A stretch of DNA of 64,000 nucleotides from Rhodoplanes azumiensis (GCF_042682915.1 NZ_JBHUIW010000029.1:1-64000), one strand, 5' to 3'. Shown: positions 35,543 to 45,819, counted from the first letter of the stretch. The notes: generated from the letters alone by a model not told the origin. A program made the numbers and translations.

Positions 35543-36550
35543 CTACCCTTCCGCATCCTCCGGGCCGACCACGCTCGCGGGATCGAACTCGTAGCGGGTG
35601 TTGCAGAACTCGCACGTCACCCCGATCCGGCCGTTCTCCACCATGGCGGCGCGGTCGGCGGCCGGGAAGCTCTTCAGGATCGTCTCGACGCGCGCGTGCG
35701 AGCACGAGCACTGGGCCTCGACGTCGACGGCGCGGAACACTCGCACGCCGTGCTCGTGGAACAGCCGGAACAGGAGCCGCTCGGTGGACAGCGCCGGATC
35801 GAGCAACTCGACGTCCTCGACGGTGGCGACCAGGGCCTGGCCCTCGACCCAGGCGTCGTCCTCCGGCACGACGTGCGGCGCCGTGCCCTCCGGCGCGTCA
35901 CCGGGATGAAGATCGGCGACCCGCTGACGCTCCTGCGACTTCGGCAGGAACTGCAGCATCAGGCCGCCGGCCCGCCACCGCCGCTGCGCGCCGCCGCCGC
36001 CGGCCGCCGCCGAGAACTCCTCGGCGACCGCGAGCCGCACCCGGGTCGGGATCTGCTCCGAGCGCAGGAAATACTCGTGCGCGGCCTCTTCGAGCGTCCC
36101 GCCGCCGAGCGCCACGAGGCCCTGATAGCGGTTCATGTCGGCACCCTGGTCGATCGTCATGGCGAGATGGCCGCGCCCGAGCAGATCGCCGTCGGTCGTG
36201 CCGGTCAGCGCCGCCACGGCGTCGGCGTCGAACTGGGCGTAGGCCCGCACCTTGCCGGGGCTGCGCCAGTCGACCACCAGCATGCGCACCGGTCCGTCCG
36301 TCTGGGTCTGCAGGATGAAGCGCCCCTCGAACTTGAGCGACGAGCCGAGCAACACGGTCAGCACGATCGCCTCGCCGAGCAGGCGCGACACCGCGGTCGG
36401 ATAGGCGTGGCGGGAGAGGATCTCGTCGACCATCGGGCCGAGCCGCACGGTGCGGCCGCGCACGTCGAGCGCCGCGACCTCGAACGGGACGACGGTGTCG
36501 TCGTGCGGGATCTCGCCGGGGGCGCGGGACGGAATGCTGATCTGGCTCAT
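35543..36550 (-). CDS. hslO: Hsp33 family redox-regulated chaperone
   Basis: This 335-residue holdase is activated by oxidation. The C-terminal zinc/redox switch has the CxC and CxxC pairs (EAQCSCSHARVE, then TCEFCNTRYEF). The N-terminal core carries the LLGEAIVLTVLLGSSLKFEG dimer region. It lies 127 bp downstream of argF on the same strand, and the argD-argF-hslO order is common in Rhizobiales, so it is probably cotranscribed. Confidence 0.95.
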   Translation of the reverse strand: MSQISIPSRAPGEIPHDDTVVPFEVAALDVRGRTVRLGPMVDEILSRHAYPTAVSRLLGEAIVLTVLLGSSLKFEGRFILQTQTDGPVRMLVVDWRSPGKVRAYAQFDADAVAALTGTTDGDLLGRGHLAMTIDQGADMNRYQGLVALGGGTLEEAAHEYFLRSEQIPTRVRLAVAEEFSAAAGGGGAQRRWRAGGLMLQFLPKSQERQRVADLHPGDAPEGTAPHVVPEDDAWVEGQALVATVEDVELLDPALSTERLLFRLFHEHGVRVFRAVDVEAQCSCSHARVETILKSFPAADRAAMVENGRIGVTCEFCNTRYEFDPASVVGPEDAEG

Positions 36551-36677
36551 CGGACTCCTTGGCGACCAGGGTGAGGCGGACGCGGACGCGGCGAACGAAA
36601 TTCGACTGCGAACGCAAGGCGACGGCCGGCGGGAGGCCCGCCGGCCGTTCGCGACGACCGCATCCGTCCTCAGATAG

Positions 36678-37613
36678 TCACTGGACGGCGGCTTGGAAGC
36701 ACCAGGCCAGGATGCCCTTCTGGGCGTGCAGGCGGTTCTCGGCCTCGTCGAAGACGACCGACTGCGGTCCGTCCATGACGCCGGCCGTGACCTCCTCGCC
36801 GCGATGGGCCGGCAGGCAGTGCATGAACACCGCGCCCGGGGCGGCCTTGGCCATCAGCCGCTCGTTGACCTGGTAGGGCTTGAGCAGGTTGTGGCGGCGC
36901 GCACCGTCCTCGTCGCCCATCGACACCCACATGTCGGTGAGCACGCATTCGGCGCCGGCCACCGCCTCGTCGGGATCGGTGCCGATCCGGATCGCGGCCC
37001 CCGACTGCTTCACCCAGTCGACCAGCGCCGGCCGCGGCGCCAGCTCGGGCGGCGTCGCGATGGCGAGCTCGAACTCGAACCGCTCGGCGGCGTGCATCCA
37101 CGAGGACAGCACGTTGGAGGCATCCCCCGTCCAGGCGACGCGCTTGCCGCGGATGGGCCCGCGGTGCTCCTCGAACGTCATCACGTCGGCCATCACCTGG
37201 CAGGGATGCGACAGCTTGGTGAGCCCGTTGATCACCGGGATGGTCGCCTCGTTGGCCAGCTCCTGCACCTTCTCGTGATCGAGGGTGCGGATCATGATGG
37301 CGTCGACGTAGCGCGACAGCACCTTGGCCGTGTCGGCGATGGTCTCGCCGCGGCCGATCTGCAGCTCGTTGCCGTGCAGCACGATCGTCTCGCCGCCGAG
37401 CTGGCGCATCGCGACGTCGAACGACACCCGGGTGCGGGTCGACGGCCGGTCGAAGATCATCGCCAGCATCTTGCCGGCGAGCGGCGCCGGGTGGGCGTCG
37501 GGATGGCCGTTGGTCTTGCGCGCCGCCTTCATGGCGAGGCTGGACTCGAGCATCCGCCGCAGCTCCGGCCGCGGGATGTCGATCAGGTCGAGAAAGTGCC
37601 GAACTCCGCTCAC
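36678..37613 (-). CDS. argF: ornithine carbamoyltransferase
   Basis: This 311-residue enzyme makes citrulline from ornithine and carbamoyl phosphate. Signatures are FDRPSTRTRVSFD (carbamoyl phosphate), SHPCQVMADVMT, an ornithine-site DMWVSMGDE and HCLPAHRGEEV. The start is a GTG at 37613 that overlaps the argD stop (GTGA), showing translational coupling. Confidence 0.96.
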   Translation of the reverse strand: MSGVRHFLDLIDIPRPELRRMLESSLAMKAARKTNGHPDAHPAPLAGKMLAMIFDRPSTRTRVSFDVAMRQLGGETIVLHGNELQIGRGETIADTAKVLSRYVDAIMIRTLDHEKVQELANEATIPVINGLTKLSHPCQVMADVMTFEEHRGPIRGKRVAWTGDASNVLSSWMHAAERFEFELAIATPPELAPRPALVDWVKQSGAAIRIGTDPDEAVAGAECVLTDMWVSMGDEDGARRHNLLKPYQVNERLMAKAAPGAVFMHCLPAHRGEEVTAGVMDGPQSVVFDEAENRLHAQKGILAWCFQAAVQ

Positions 37614-38830
37614 GCCTTCAGTCCTTCGAGTTTTGGCGCGACGCCTTGCGCGGCCCCGGCGGCGCGCTCGAGACGGGTCGCAGCCCGATCGATCCGGTCC
37701 ACCGCCTCGGCGATCTCGGTCTCGTCGATGATCAGGGGCGGCAGAATGCGTACCACGTTGTCGCCGGCCGCCACGGCGAGAAGCTTCTCCTCGCGCAGCG
37801 CCGTGATCAGGTCGTTGTTCGGCACCACGCAGGCGAGGCCGAGCAGCAGCCCTTCGCCGCGCACCTCGCGGACGACGGTCGGATGCCGGTCCGCCACCGC
37901 GGCGAGCCGCTGCTTGAGCAGCAAGGCCTTGTGCTGGGCGGCCTCGAGAAAGCCGGGCGCCAGCATCACGTCGAGCACGGCGTTGCCGGCCGCGACCGCG
38001 AGGGGGTTGCCGCCGAAGGTCGAGCCGTGGGTGCCGACCGTCATGCCCTTGCCGGCCTCCGCCGAGCACAGCACGGCGCCGACCGGGAAGCCGCCGCCGA
38101 GCGCCTTGGCGATGCCCATCACGTCGGGCGTGACGCCGACGCGCTGGTGCGCGAACAGCGGTCCGGTGCGGCCCATGCCGGTCTGCACCTCGTCGAACAC
38201 CAGGAGGAGGCCGTTCTGGTCGCAGATCTCGCGCAGCCCGCGCAGGAACTGCGGGGTGCCGACCCGCACGCCGCCTTCGCCCTGCACGGCCTCGACCAGG
38301 ATCGCCGCGGTCCGTGGGCCGATCGCCGCCTTCACGGCGTCGAGATCGCCGTAGGGCACCTGGTCGAAGCCCTCGACCGGCGGGCCGAAGCCTTCCATGT
38401 ACTTCTTCTGGCCACCGGCCGCGAGCGTCGCCAGTGTGCGGCCGTGGAAGGCACCCTCGAACGTGACGATGCGCACGCGCTCCGGCGCGCCGTTCGCCGC
38501 GTGGTACTTGCGCGCGACCTTGATCGCGCCCTCCATCGCCTCGGCGCCCGAATTGCAGAAGAACACCAGGTCCGCGAAGCTCGCTTCGCACAGGCGCGCC
38601 GCCAGGCGCTCGGCATCCGGCACGCGGAACAGGTTGGAGACGTGCCACACCTTCTCGGCCTGTGCCTTGAGCGCCTCGACCAGCACCGGATGGGCGTGGC
38701 CGAGGGCGTTCACGGCGACGCCGCAGTGACAATCGAGGTAGCGCTCGCCCGTGGTGGAGACGAGCCATGCGCCTTCGCCCCGCTCGAAGGCGAGGTTCGC
38801 ACGCGCGTAGGTCGGCAGGAGATGCGACAT
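37610..38830 (-). CDS. argD: acetylornithine aminotransferase
   Basis: This 406-residue class III PLP aminotransferase acts in arginine synthesis. It may also act as succinyldiaminopimelate transaminase. Visible motifs are FFCNSGAEAMEGAIKVAR, TFEGAFHGRTLAT, LLVFDEVQTGMGRTG and the PLP lysine in MGIAKALGGGFPVGA. It is the first gene of the argD-argF-hslO unit. The ATG at 38830 (MSHLLPTYAR) matches the family start. Confidence 0.95.
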   Translation of the reverse strand: MSHLLPTYARANLAFERGEGAWLVSTTGERYLDCHCGVAVNALGHAHPVLVEALKAQAEKVWHVSNLFRVPDAERLAARLCEASFADLVFFCNSGAEAMEGAIKVARKYHAANGAPERVRIVTFEGAFHGRTLATLAAGGQKKYMEGFGPPVEGFDQVPYGDLDAVKAAIGPRTAAILVEAVQGEGGVRVGTPQFLRGLREICDQNGLLLVFDEVQTGMGRTGPLFAHQRVGVTPDVMGIAKALGGGFPVGAVLCSAEAGKGMTVGTHGSTFGGNPLAVAAGNAVLDVMLAPGFLEAAQHKALLLKQRLAAVADRHPTVVREVRGEGLLLGLACVVPNNDLITALREEKLLAVAAGDNVVRILPPLIIDETEIAEAVDRIDRAATRLERAAGAAQGVAPKLEGLKA

Positions 38831-38848
38831 GGCCGAACTTCTTCTGGC

Positions 38849-39049
38849 GACTCGTGAATTGAGCGGCGCACGCCGAAGAGATGCGCGGCCCATGAAATGA
38901 ATCGTGCCGCCCCAGGGGCGGCACGACGACATCATTCTAGGTCCGGGCGGCGCGGTGTCAACCGGACCCGCGGCATCCGTCGTCTCACTTACGGACTCGA
39001 AACGGCCATGAATTGTGGATGCAATACTGGGGACTCTTGCGTGGGACTC
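38849..39049. promoter_or_regulatory. GANTC (CcrM) sites upstream of gcrA
   Basis: Within the 386-bp argD-gcrA spacer, GACTC occurs at 38849, 38994, 39032 and 39045, with the last three inside 56 bp. GANTC is the CcrM methylation site, and clusters of it mark cell-cycle promoters read by GcrA in alphaproteobacteria. A TATACGATATC patch at about 39078-39090 is a possible -10 region for gcrA. Confidence 0.6.
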
Positions 39050-39216
39050 GCGCCATATAGTAGCGTTTTCTTCGTAAGTATACGATATCTCGTGCGGCGG
39101 ACTGCTCTCTCAGTTTCACATCCAGTTCCTGCGTACCCGCCGGTGGAGAGGCACCGCCGCGCGGCGTTGGGGGATTCGGTGAGACCCGTCCCGCGCCGCG
39201 AGGCGAAGAGGAACAC

Positions 39217-39717
39217 ATGTGGACCGACGAGCGCGTGGAACTACTCAAGAAGCTTTGGAACGACGGTCTCTCAGCGAGCCAGATCGCCGTCGAGCTGGGT
39301 GGCATTACACGCAATGCGGTGATCGGTAAGGTTCACCGACTGGGCCTGTCCGGACGGGCCAAGAGTCCTGCGGCGGCGGTGCCGCGGGCGAGAAAGCCGC
39401 GCGCGGCGGCGCCGGTGATGCGCGTCGCGCGGCCGGCGATGCGCGGCAACACGGCGCTGGCACGCGCGCCCGTCTACGAGGTCGAGTACGAGCAGGAGGT
39501 CGAGGCGGTCGCCAATGTGGTGCCGATGGGCCAGCGCTGCACGCTGCTCGAGCTCGGCGAGGGCAAGTGCCGCTGGCCGGTCGGCGATCCGGGCTCGACC
39601 GACTTCTTCTTCTGCGGCGGCCGCACCGCCGAGGGGCTGCCCTATTGCGGCTACCACGCGCGGATCGCCTATCAGCCGGTCGACCGCCGCCGCGACAAGC
39701 GGCTCGGGCGGATCTGA
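39217..39717 (+). CDS. gcrA: GcrA cell cycle regulator
   Basis: This 166-residue protein of the GcrA family binds sigma-70 and acts on CcrM-methylated promoters. The N-terminal DNA-binding domain is highly conserved: MWTDERVELLKKLWNDGLSA, then SQIAVELGGITRNAVIGKVH. A basic Ala/Pro/Arg linker of about 50 residues leads to the C-terminal sigma-interacting domain with paired Cys (RCTLLELGEGKCRWPVGDP and CGGRTAEGLPYCGYH). Upstream GANTC sites suggest methylation-dependent autoregulation. Confidence 0.95.
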   Translation: MWTDERVELLKKLWNDGLSASQIAVELGGITRNAVIGKVHRLGLSGRAKSPAAAVPRARKPRAAAPVMRVARPAMRGNTALARAPVYEVEYEQEVEAVANVVPMGQRCTLLELGEGKCRWPVGDPGSTDFFFCGGRTAEGLPYCGYHARIAYQPVDRRRDKRLGRI

Positions 39718-39731
39718 TCCGACACGATTCC

Positions 39732-39754
39732 GGCGTCCGGCGCGGCCGGACGCC
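39732..39754 (+). terminator. hairpin 3' of gcrA
   Basis: GGCGTCCGG-cgcgg-CCGGACGCC forms a perfect 9-bp stem 15 nt after the gcrA stop. There is no following T-tract, so it may be a Rho-independent-like pause or mRNA 3'-stabilising structure. Confidence 0.55.
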
Positions 39755-39969
39755 GAACCGTTCGGCGCCGCACGCCACGGGCGCTGCACGACATCATCGC
39801 GGGATCGCGCAGGATTGCCGGATCGCTGTGGTCCGCGATGCGGCAATCCGGCCATGACGTCGCTGCATTGCGCGCGACATCCGGGACGCACGCTGGTCGC
39901 GACCGCCGCGCACGCGCCGTTCGAGCCGGGGAGCGTGGCGGGCGGGCGCCCGCCGCTCCGTCCGGCCCC

Positions 39970-40674
39970 TCACGCTTCCGCGCTGCCGTAGCGGTCGTTG
40001 AGGGCGTAGCCGGCGCCGCGCACGGTGCGGATCGGGTCGGAGCGCTGGCCGCGGTTGAGCGCCTTGCGCAGCCGGCCGACATGCACGTCGACGGTGCGCT
40101 CGTCGATATAGACGTCGCGCCCCCACACCCGGTCGAGCAGCTGCTCGCGCGAGAAGACGCGGCCCGGGTTCTCCATCAGGAACTCGAGCAGGCGGAACTC
40201 GGTCGGCCCGAGCGGCACGTCGCGCCCGGCCCGCGCCACCCGCTTCTTCTCGCGGTTGAGCTCGATGTCGCCGGCGGTCAGAACGGCGGCGACCCGCTCC
40301 GGCTTGGTGCGGCGGAGCAGCGCGCGGATGCGCGCGAGCAGCTCGGGCACGGAGAACGGCTTGACGATGTAGTCGTCGGCGCCGGTGGCGAGCCCGCGCA
40401 CCCGCTCGCCCTCCTCGCCGCGCGCCGTGAGCATGATCACCGGGAGCTGCTGGGTCTCGGTGCGGGCGCGCAGCCGCCGGATCAGCTCGATGCCGGACAG
40501 GCCGGGCAGCATCCAGTCGACGATGGCGAGATCGGGCGGGCTCTCCTTGAGGCGGAGATCGGCGTCGTCGCCGCGGCCGGCGGCGTCCACGGCGTAGCCT
40601 TCGGCCTCGAGATTGTAGCGCAGCAGCAGCGTCAGCGGCTCCTCGTCCTCGACGATCAGGATGCGGGCGGCCAT
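39970..40674 (-). CDS. phoB: phosphate regulon response regulator PhoB
   Basis: This 234-residue OmpR-family regulator has a receiver domain at residues 4-115 (ILIVEDEEP acidic pocket, phosphoacceptor Asp in LAIVDWMLPG, switch Lys in DDYIVKPFS). A winged-helix DNA-binding domain follows (PTEFRLLEFLMENPGRVFSR, DERTVDVHVGRLRKAL). It ends the phoR-pstSCAB-phoU-phoB cluster and should activate it at the Pho box near 47090. Confidence 0.95.
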   Translation of the reverse strand: MAARILIVEDEEPLTLLLRYNLEAEGYAVDAAGRGDDADLRLKESPPDLAIVDWMLPGLSGIELIRRLRARTETQQLPVIMLTARGEEGERVRGLATGADDYIVKPFSVPELLARIRALLRRTKPERVAAVLTAGDIELNREKKRVARAGRDVPLGPTEFRLLEFLMENPGRVFSREQLLDRVWGRDVYIDERTVDVHVGRLRKALNRGQRSDPIRTVRGAGYALNDRYGSAEA

Positions 40675-40732
40675 CGGGTGGTATTCCTCTCGAGAAGCGC
40701 GAGCGCCCGGCGGCGGACGCTCGTTCCCTTCG

Positions 40733-41446
40733 TCAGGCGTCGAACGGAACCACGGTGCTCGCCGTCGTGTCGCCCTTCGGGCGCTCGTCGACGAGCGACT
40801 TGCCTTCGATCATGTAGTAGACCGACTCGGCGATGTTGGTGGCGTGATCGCCCATCCGCTCGATGTTCTTGGCGCAGAACAGCAGATGGATGCAGATGCC
40901 GATGTTGCGCGGGTCTTCCATCATGTAGGTGAGGAGCTCGCGGAACAGCGAGTTGTTGACGGCGTCGATCTCCTCGTCGGCCCGCCACACCGCCACGGCT
41001 TTCTGCAGGTCGCGCCTCGCATAGGCGTCGAGCACGTCCTTGATCTGCGACAGCACCAGCTCGGTCATGTGCTGGACGCCACGCATCACCTGCTGGGCGC
41101 GGAACTCGTTGTCGAGAGCGACGACCCGCTTGGCGATGTTCTTGGCGAGGTCGCCGATCCGTTCGAGATCGTTGGAGATGCGCATCGCCGCGACGATGTC
41201 GCGCAGATCGACCGCCATCGGCTGGCGCCGCGTGATGGTGAGCACCGCCTTGGCCTCGATCTCGCGCTGCAGCACGTCGATGCGGGTGTCGGCTCCGACC
41301 ACCTTCTGGGCCGCGACCAGGTCGCGGCGGTCGAGCGCCTCGGTGGCGTCCGAGATCTGCTGCTCCGCCATGCCACCCATCTCGGCGACCATGCGCGCGA
41401 GATCCTGCAGGTCGGTGTCGAAGGCCTTGTGCGTGTGTTCGCCCAT
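40733..41446 (-). CDS. phoU: phosphate signalling complex protein PhoU
   Basis: This 237-residue protein has two PhoU three-helix repeats, each with the metal-binding E/DxxxD pattern (RISNDLERIGDLAKNIAK and FCAKNIERMGDHATNIAE). It links the Pst transporter to PhoR and restrains Pho signalling. The ATG at 41446 (MGEHTHKAFDTDL) is preferred because of a GGAG 9 nt upstream and family alignment. An in-frame ATG at 41509 overlapping the pstB stop (ATGA) is an alternative adding 21 residues. Confidence 0.93.
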   Translation of the reverse strand: MGEHTHKAFDTDLQDLARMVAEMGGMAEQQISDATEALDRRDLVAAQKVVGADTRIDVLQREIEAKAVLTITRRQPMAVDLRDIVAAMRISNDLERIGDLAKNIAKRVVALDNEFRAQQVMRGVQHMTELVLSQIKDVLDAYARRDLQKAVAVWRADEEIDAVNNSLFRELLTYMMEDPRNIGICIHLLFCAKNIERMGDHATNIAESVYYMIEGKSLVDERPKGDTTASTVVPFDA

Positions 41447-41505
41447 CGGGGGGGTCTCCGGAACGTCGTTGGGTCGGGTGTCGTCTTCGGGGGCCTTCAT
41501 GGGGG

Positions 41506-42327
<822 letters not shown>

Positions 42328-42352
42328 CCGGGGGGCCTCCCTGCCACCTGAC

Positions 42353-44197
42353 TTACCACCGACGCTCGAACCGCTTGCGCAGCACGATCGCCGCCCCGTT
42401 CATGACGAACAGGAACACGAGCAGAACCATGATGGCGGCCGCCGTCTTCGCCTGGAAGGCGATCTCGGGCAGGTCGGACCACAGATAGATCTGGACCGGC
42501 AGCACCGTCGCGGCGTCCGTGATGCTGGTCGCCGGCTCGACGATGAAGGCCACCATGCCGATCATCAGCAGCGGAGCCGTCTCGCCGAGCGCGTGCGCCA
42601 TGCCGATGATGGTGCCGGTCATGATGCCCGGCATCGCGAGCGGCAGGACGTGGTGGAACACCGCCTGCTGGTGCGACGCGCCGACCCCGAGCGCCGCCTC
42701 CTTGATCGACGGCGGCACCGCCTTGATGGCGGCCCGCGACGCGATGATGATGGTCGGCAGCACGAGGAGCGCCAGCACCAGGCCGCCGACCAGCGGCGCC
42801 GAGCGGGGCAACCCGAAGAAGCTGAGGAACACCGCGAGGCCGAGCAGGCCGAACACGATCGACGGCACCGCGGCGAGATTGTTGATGTTCACCTCGATGA
42901 GCTCGGTCAGCCGGTTCTTCGGCGCGAACTCCTCGAGATAGATGGCGGCGGCGACGCCGATCGGCAGGCACAGCACCAGCGTCACCAGGAGGGTCAGGGA
43001 CGTGCCGACCAGCGCGCCGCGGATGCCGGCGAGCTCCGGCTCGCGACTGTCGCCGGCCGTGAAGAAGAGGGTGTTGAAGCGGTTCTCCACCATGCCGCGG
43101 TCGCGCAGCGCCTCCAGCCAGGCGATCTCCTGGTCCGAGACCTTGCGATTGGTCGCCGGGGTCAGGTAGGTGACGAGCTGCCAGTCGCCGGGCTTGGCCG
43201 TGGCGCCGCCGGAGGCGAGCGGCAGCAGCACCTCGCCGGCGGCGTCGCGAGCGCCGATGCGGGTGAGCTTGACGAGGCCCCCGTCGACGGCGACGAGCAG
43301 GCTCGGCACGGTGACGCCGAGCGGCTCCTCGGCGGTGGTCGCCTCGAAGCGCGCCTGCAGGGCGGCGGCCGTGTCGGACAGCTCCGTCATGCGGGCCGAG
43401 AGGCTCGTCGCCTCCTCGGTCGCGGCGGCGACCCGGCGCTCGGCGGCGGCGGCCTTCGCCGCGTCGCCGGCCGCGCGGGCGGCGGCGAGGTCGCGCTCGG
43501 CGGCGGCGCGGCTTCCCTCGATCGACTGGACGATGGTCCGCAGCCGGGCGGCCTCGGTGCGGGCCGTGCGGGCCTGAGCCGACAAGGTACGCTTGACGGC
43601 CGCGAGGGACGCGGCGAAGTCGTCGGCGGTCGAGCTCAGCGTCACCTCGCCCGTGGTGCCGGCGACCGTCAGCGTGCCGCGGCCGGGCGTGCGCTCGATC
43701 CGGGTGCCGATTCCCTTGAAATAGAGATCGACGTCGTCGGAGACCAGCACCGGCACCTTGACGGTTCGGCCGATCAGCGACGGGTCGGCGACGACGCGGC
43801 GGCGAAGCTCGTCGCCCGCGCCGGAGGAGAGGAGCCCGTCCAGCGCGCGACGCCCGAGCCGGCTGGTCACGTCCGGGAACTGGGCCCGCAGCGCGTTGCG
43901 CACCAGGAGCTGGAAGTCGCCGGTGCGGATCACGGCGGGGTCGTTGGTGCCCTGCGGGTCGATCTCGCTGCGGTCGACCATCACCTCCATCTCCAGCACG
44001 TGCTGGGTGAAGGCCGGCAGGCCCTTCACGACGATGTCGGCGAGCACCACGAGCAGAAACACCGCGGTCAGCGCGATCGCTCCGATGCCGTAGGCGCGGA
44101 ACCGGGCTTCGGCGCGGTACCGTGCACGGATCCGGGCCTTGGCAGCGTCCGAGGTGACGTCGACGGTGCGGGTGGCGGGAAGCGCTAGGTCAGTCAT
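42353..44197 (-). CDS. pstA: phosphate ABC transporter permease PstA, with long periplasmic insert
   Basis: This 614-residue permease is longer than typical PstA (about 280-430). After TM1 (AYGIGAIALTAVFLLVVLAD) a DUF3333-type periplasmic region is followed by an Ala/Glu/Arg-rich coiled-coil stretch at about residues 185-275 (LAAARAAGDAAKAAAAERRV). The conserved permease core then begins near 360, including the EAA-like loop EAALGVGASHQQAVFHHVLP. The start overlaps the pstC stop by 8 bp. The insert could contact PstS or the cell wall; this is speculation. Confidence 0.93.
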   Translation of the reverse strand: MTDLALPATRTVDVTSDAAKARIRARYRAEARFRAYGIGAIALTAVFLLVVLADIVVKGLPAFTQHVLEMEVMVDRSEIDPQGTNDPAVIRTGDFQLLVRNALRAQFPDVTSRLGRRALDGLLSSGAGDELRRRVVADPSLIGRTVKVPVLVSDDVDLYFKGIGTRIERTPGRGTLTVAGTTGEVTLSSTADDFAASLAAVKRTLSAQARTARTEAARLRTIVQSIEGSRAAAERDLAAARAAGDAAKAAAAERRVAAATEEATSLSARMTELSDTAAALQARFEATTAEEPLGVTVPSLLVAVDGGLVKLTRIGARDAAGEVLLPLASGGATAKPGDWQLVTYLTPATNRKVSDQEIAWLEALRDRGMVENRFNTLFFTAGDSREPELAGIRGALVGTSLTLLVTLVLCLPIGVAAAIYLEEFAPKNRLTELIEVNINNLAAVPSIVFGLLGLAVFLSFFGLPRSAPLVGGLVLALLVLPTIIIASRAAIKAVPPSIKEAALGVGASHQQAVFHHVLPLAMPGIMTGTIIGMAHALGETAPLLMIGMVAFIVEPATSITDAATVLPVQIYLWSDLPEIAFQAKTAAAIMVLLVFLFVMNGAAIVLRKRFERRW

Positions 44198-45557
44198 ATT
44201 GCTCTCGATACCGTTTGACGATCTGCATCGCGATGACGTTCAGCGTCAAGGTGAAGAAGAAGAGCACCAGGCCGAGCGCGAAGGCGGAGAGTGTCTTGGC
44301 GCTGTCGAACTCCTGGTCGCCGACCAGGATCGTCTTGATCTGGACCGTGAAGGTGGTCACGGCCTCGAGCGGGTTGAAGGAGAGGTTGGCGGCGAGGCCG
44401 GCGGCTATCACCACGATCATGGTCTCGCCGACGGCCCGGCTGATGGCGAGCATCATGGCCGAGACGATGCCCGAGAAGGCGGCCGGCAGCACCACCCGCT
44501 TGATCGTCTCCGACTTGGTCGCCCCCATGCCGTAGGAGCCGTCGCGCAGCGACTGCGGCACCGCGTTGATGACGTCGTCGGAGAGCGACGAGACGAACAG
44601 GATGATCATCATGCCCATCACGAGCCCGGCGGCGAGCGCGCTCTCCGAAGCGACGTTGAGGCCGATCCCCTGACCGAGATCGCGCAGCCACGGGGCGAGC
44701 GACAGGGCGGCGAAGAAGCCGAGCACCACGGTCGGGATGCCGGCGAGGATCTCGAGCAGCGGCTTGGCGACGGAGCGGACGCGCGGCGAGGCGTACTCGG
44801 CCAGATAGATCGCCGCGAACAGGCCGATCGGGCCGGCGACCACCATCGCGATCAGCGTGATCAGCGTGGTGCCGACGACCAGCGGTGCGATGCCGAAGGC
44901 GCCGGACGAGCCGACCTGGTCGGAGCGGATCGCCGTCTGCGGGCTCCACTCCAGGCCGAACAGGAAGTCGAAGGGCGACACCTTCTGGAAGAACCGGAGC
45001 GACTCGAACAGCACCGAGAAGACGATGCCGACCGTGGTGAGAACGGCGACGCAGGCGCAGGCGAACAGCACCACCTTGACGACGCGCTCGACCCGGTTGC
45101 GGGCCCGGAAGCCGGCCGAGATCGCGCGCAGCCCGTAGGCGATGCCGAGCAGGCCGACGACGGCGCCGGCGGTGAGGATCAGGCCGTCGGTGAAGCTGCG
45201 CAGCGACGACCAAGTCTCGGCGGCGCGGGCCAGCGCCGGCGAGACCTCGCCGGTGTGGCGGCCCGAGGCGACCGCGACGATGTCGCGCAAGGCGGCGCCG
45301 CGTCGCAGCTCGTCGTCGAGCAGGTTCGGGTCCAGGGCCTCGATGGCGCGGGTCTCGACGATGTGGTGCGCGATCGGGACGCCGATCATGAACACCAGCA
45401 TCATCGGCAGCAGCACGCTCACCACCACGAAGGCGCCGTGATAGTGGGGGCGGGAGTGGAACGTCTCGGTGCGGCTGGCGACCGTCGCCCGGTTGCGGCC
45501 GAGCACGAATCCGGTGGCGACGAGCACGGCGAGGCCGATGAAATAAACCAGAGACAT
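44190..45557 (-). CDS. pstC: phosphate ABC transporter permease PstC
   Basis: This 455-residue permease has an extra N-terminal membrane region (two TMs before about residue 150, as in alphaproteobacterial long PstC). The conserved core carries ATKSETIKRVVLPAAFSGIV (cytoplasmic coupling loop) and ISRAVGETMIVVIAAG. The ATG at 45557 (MSLVYFIGLAV) is chosen, since upstream in-frame codons lie in repeat DNA. It partners PstA in the membrane. Confidence 0.94.
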   Translation of the reverse strand: MSLVYFIGLAVLVATGFVLGRNRATVASRTETFHSRPHYHGAFVVVSVLLPMMLVFMIGVPIAHHIVETRAIEALDPNLLDDELRRGAALRDIVAVASGRHTGEVSPALARAAETWSSLRSFTDGLILTAGAVVGLLGIAYGLRAISAGFRARNRVERVVKVVLFACACVAVLTTVGIVFSVLFESLRFFQKVSPFDFLFGLEWSPQTAIRSDQVGSSGAFGIAPLVVGTTLITLIAMVVAGPIGLFAAIYLAEYASPRVRSVAKPLLEILAGIPTVVLGFFAALSLAPWLRDLGQGIGLNVASESALAAGLVMGMMIILFVSSLSDDVINAVPQSLRDGSYGMGATKSETIKRVVLPAAFSGIVSAMMLAISRAVGETMIVVIAAGLAANLSFNPLEAVTTFTVQIKTILVGDQEFDSAKTLSAFALGLVLFFFTLTLNVIAMQIVKRYREQYD

Positions 45558-45659
45558 GCTCTCGGTCCCTCGAAAGTTCGCAACCGAAGTCGCCGGAACG
45601 CGATCAACCCGATGCGACGGACGGTAAGGTGCGACGGACGGTAAGCGGCACGACAGCGA

Positions 45660-45704
45660 ATGCTTGCAGGCTAGATGCCTGCAGGCCGGATGCTTGCAGG
45701 CAGG
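45660..45704. repeat. 15-bp tandem repeat, 3 copies, in pstS-pstC spacer
   Basis: The units are ATGCTTGCAGGCTAG, ATGCCTGCAGGCCGG and ATGCTTGCAGGCAGG. The same spacer also holds a 17-bp near-duplication (TGCGACGGACGGTAAGG, 45613-45646) and three 14-bp CACGAC units near 45745-45786, so it is unusually repeat-rich. Confidence 0.85.
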
Positions 45705-45780
45705 TGGACCGGCGGAGCGCGACGAGCATCGGACGAGACGACCCGGCCACGACGACCTCGCCACGACGATCTGGCCACGA

Positions 45781-45819
45781 CAACGGCGGCTGCGTCACGA
45801 GACGCAGCCGCCGCCGTTG
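45781..45819 (-). terminator. strong stem-loop after pstS
   Basis: CAACGGCGGCTGCGTC-acga-GACGCAGCCGCCGccGTTG forms a stem of about 16 bp with a 4-nt loop, beginning 17 nt after the pstS stop. No T-tract follows. Such a structure typically attenuates readthrough and protects the abundant binding-protein mRNA in pst operons. Confidence 0.7.
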
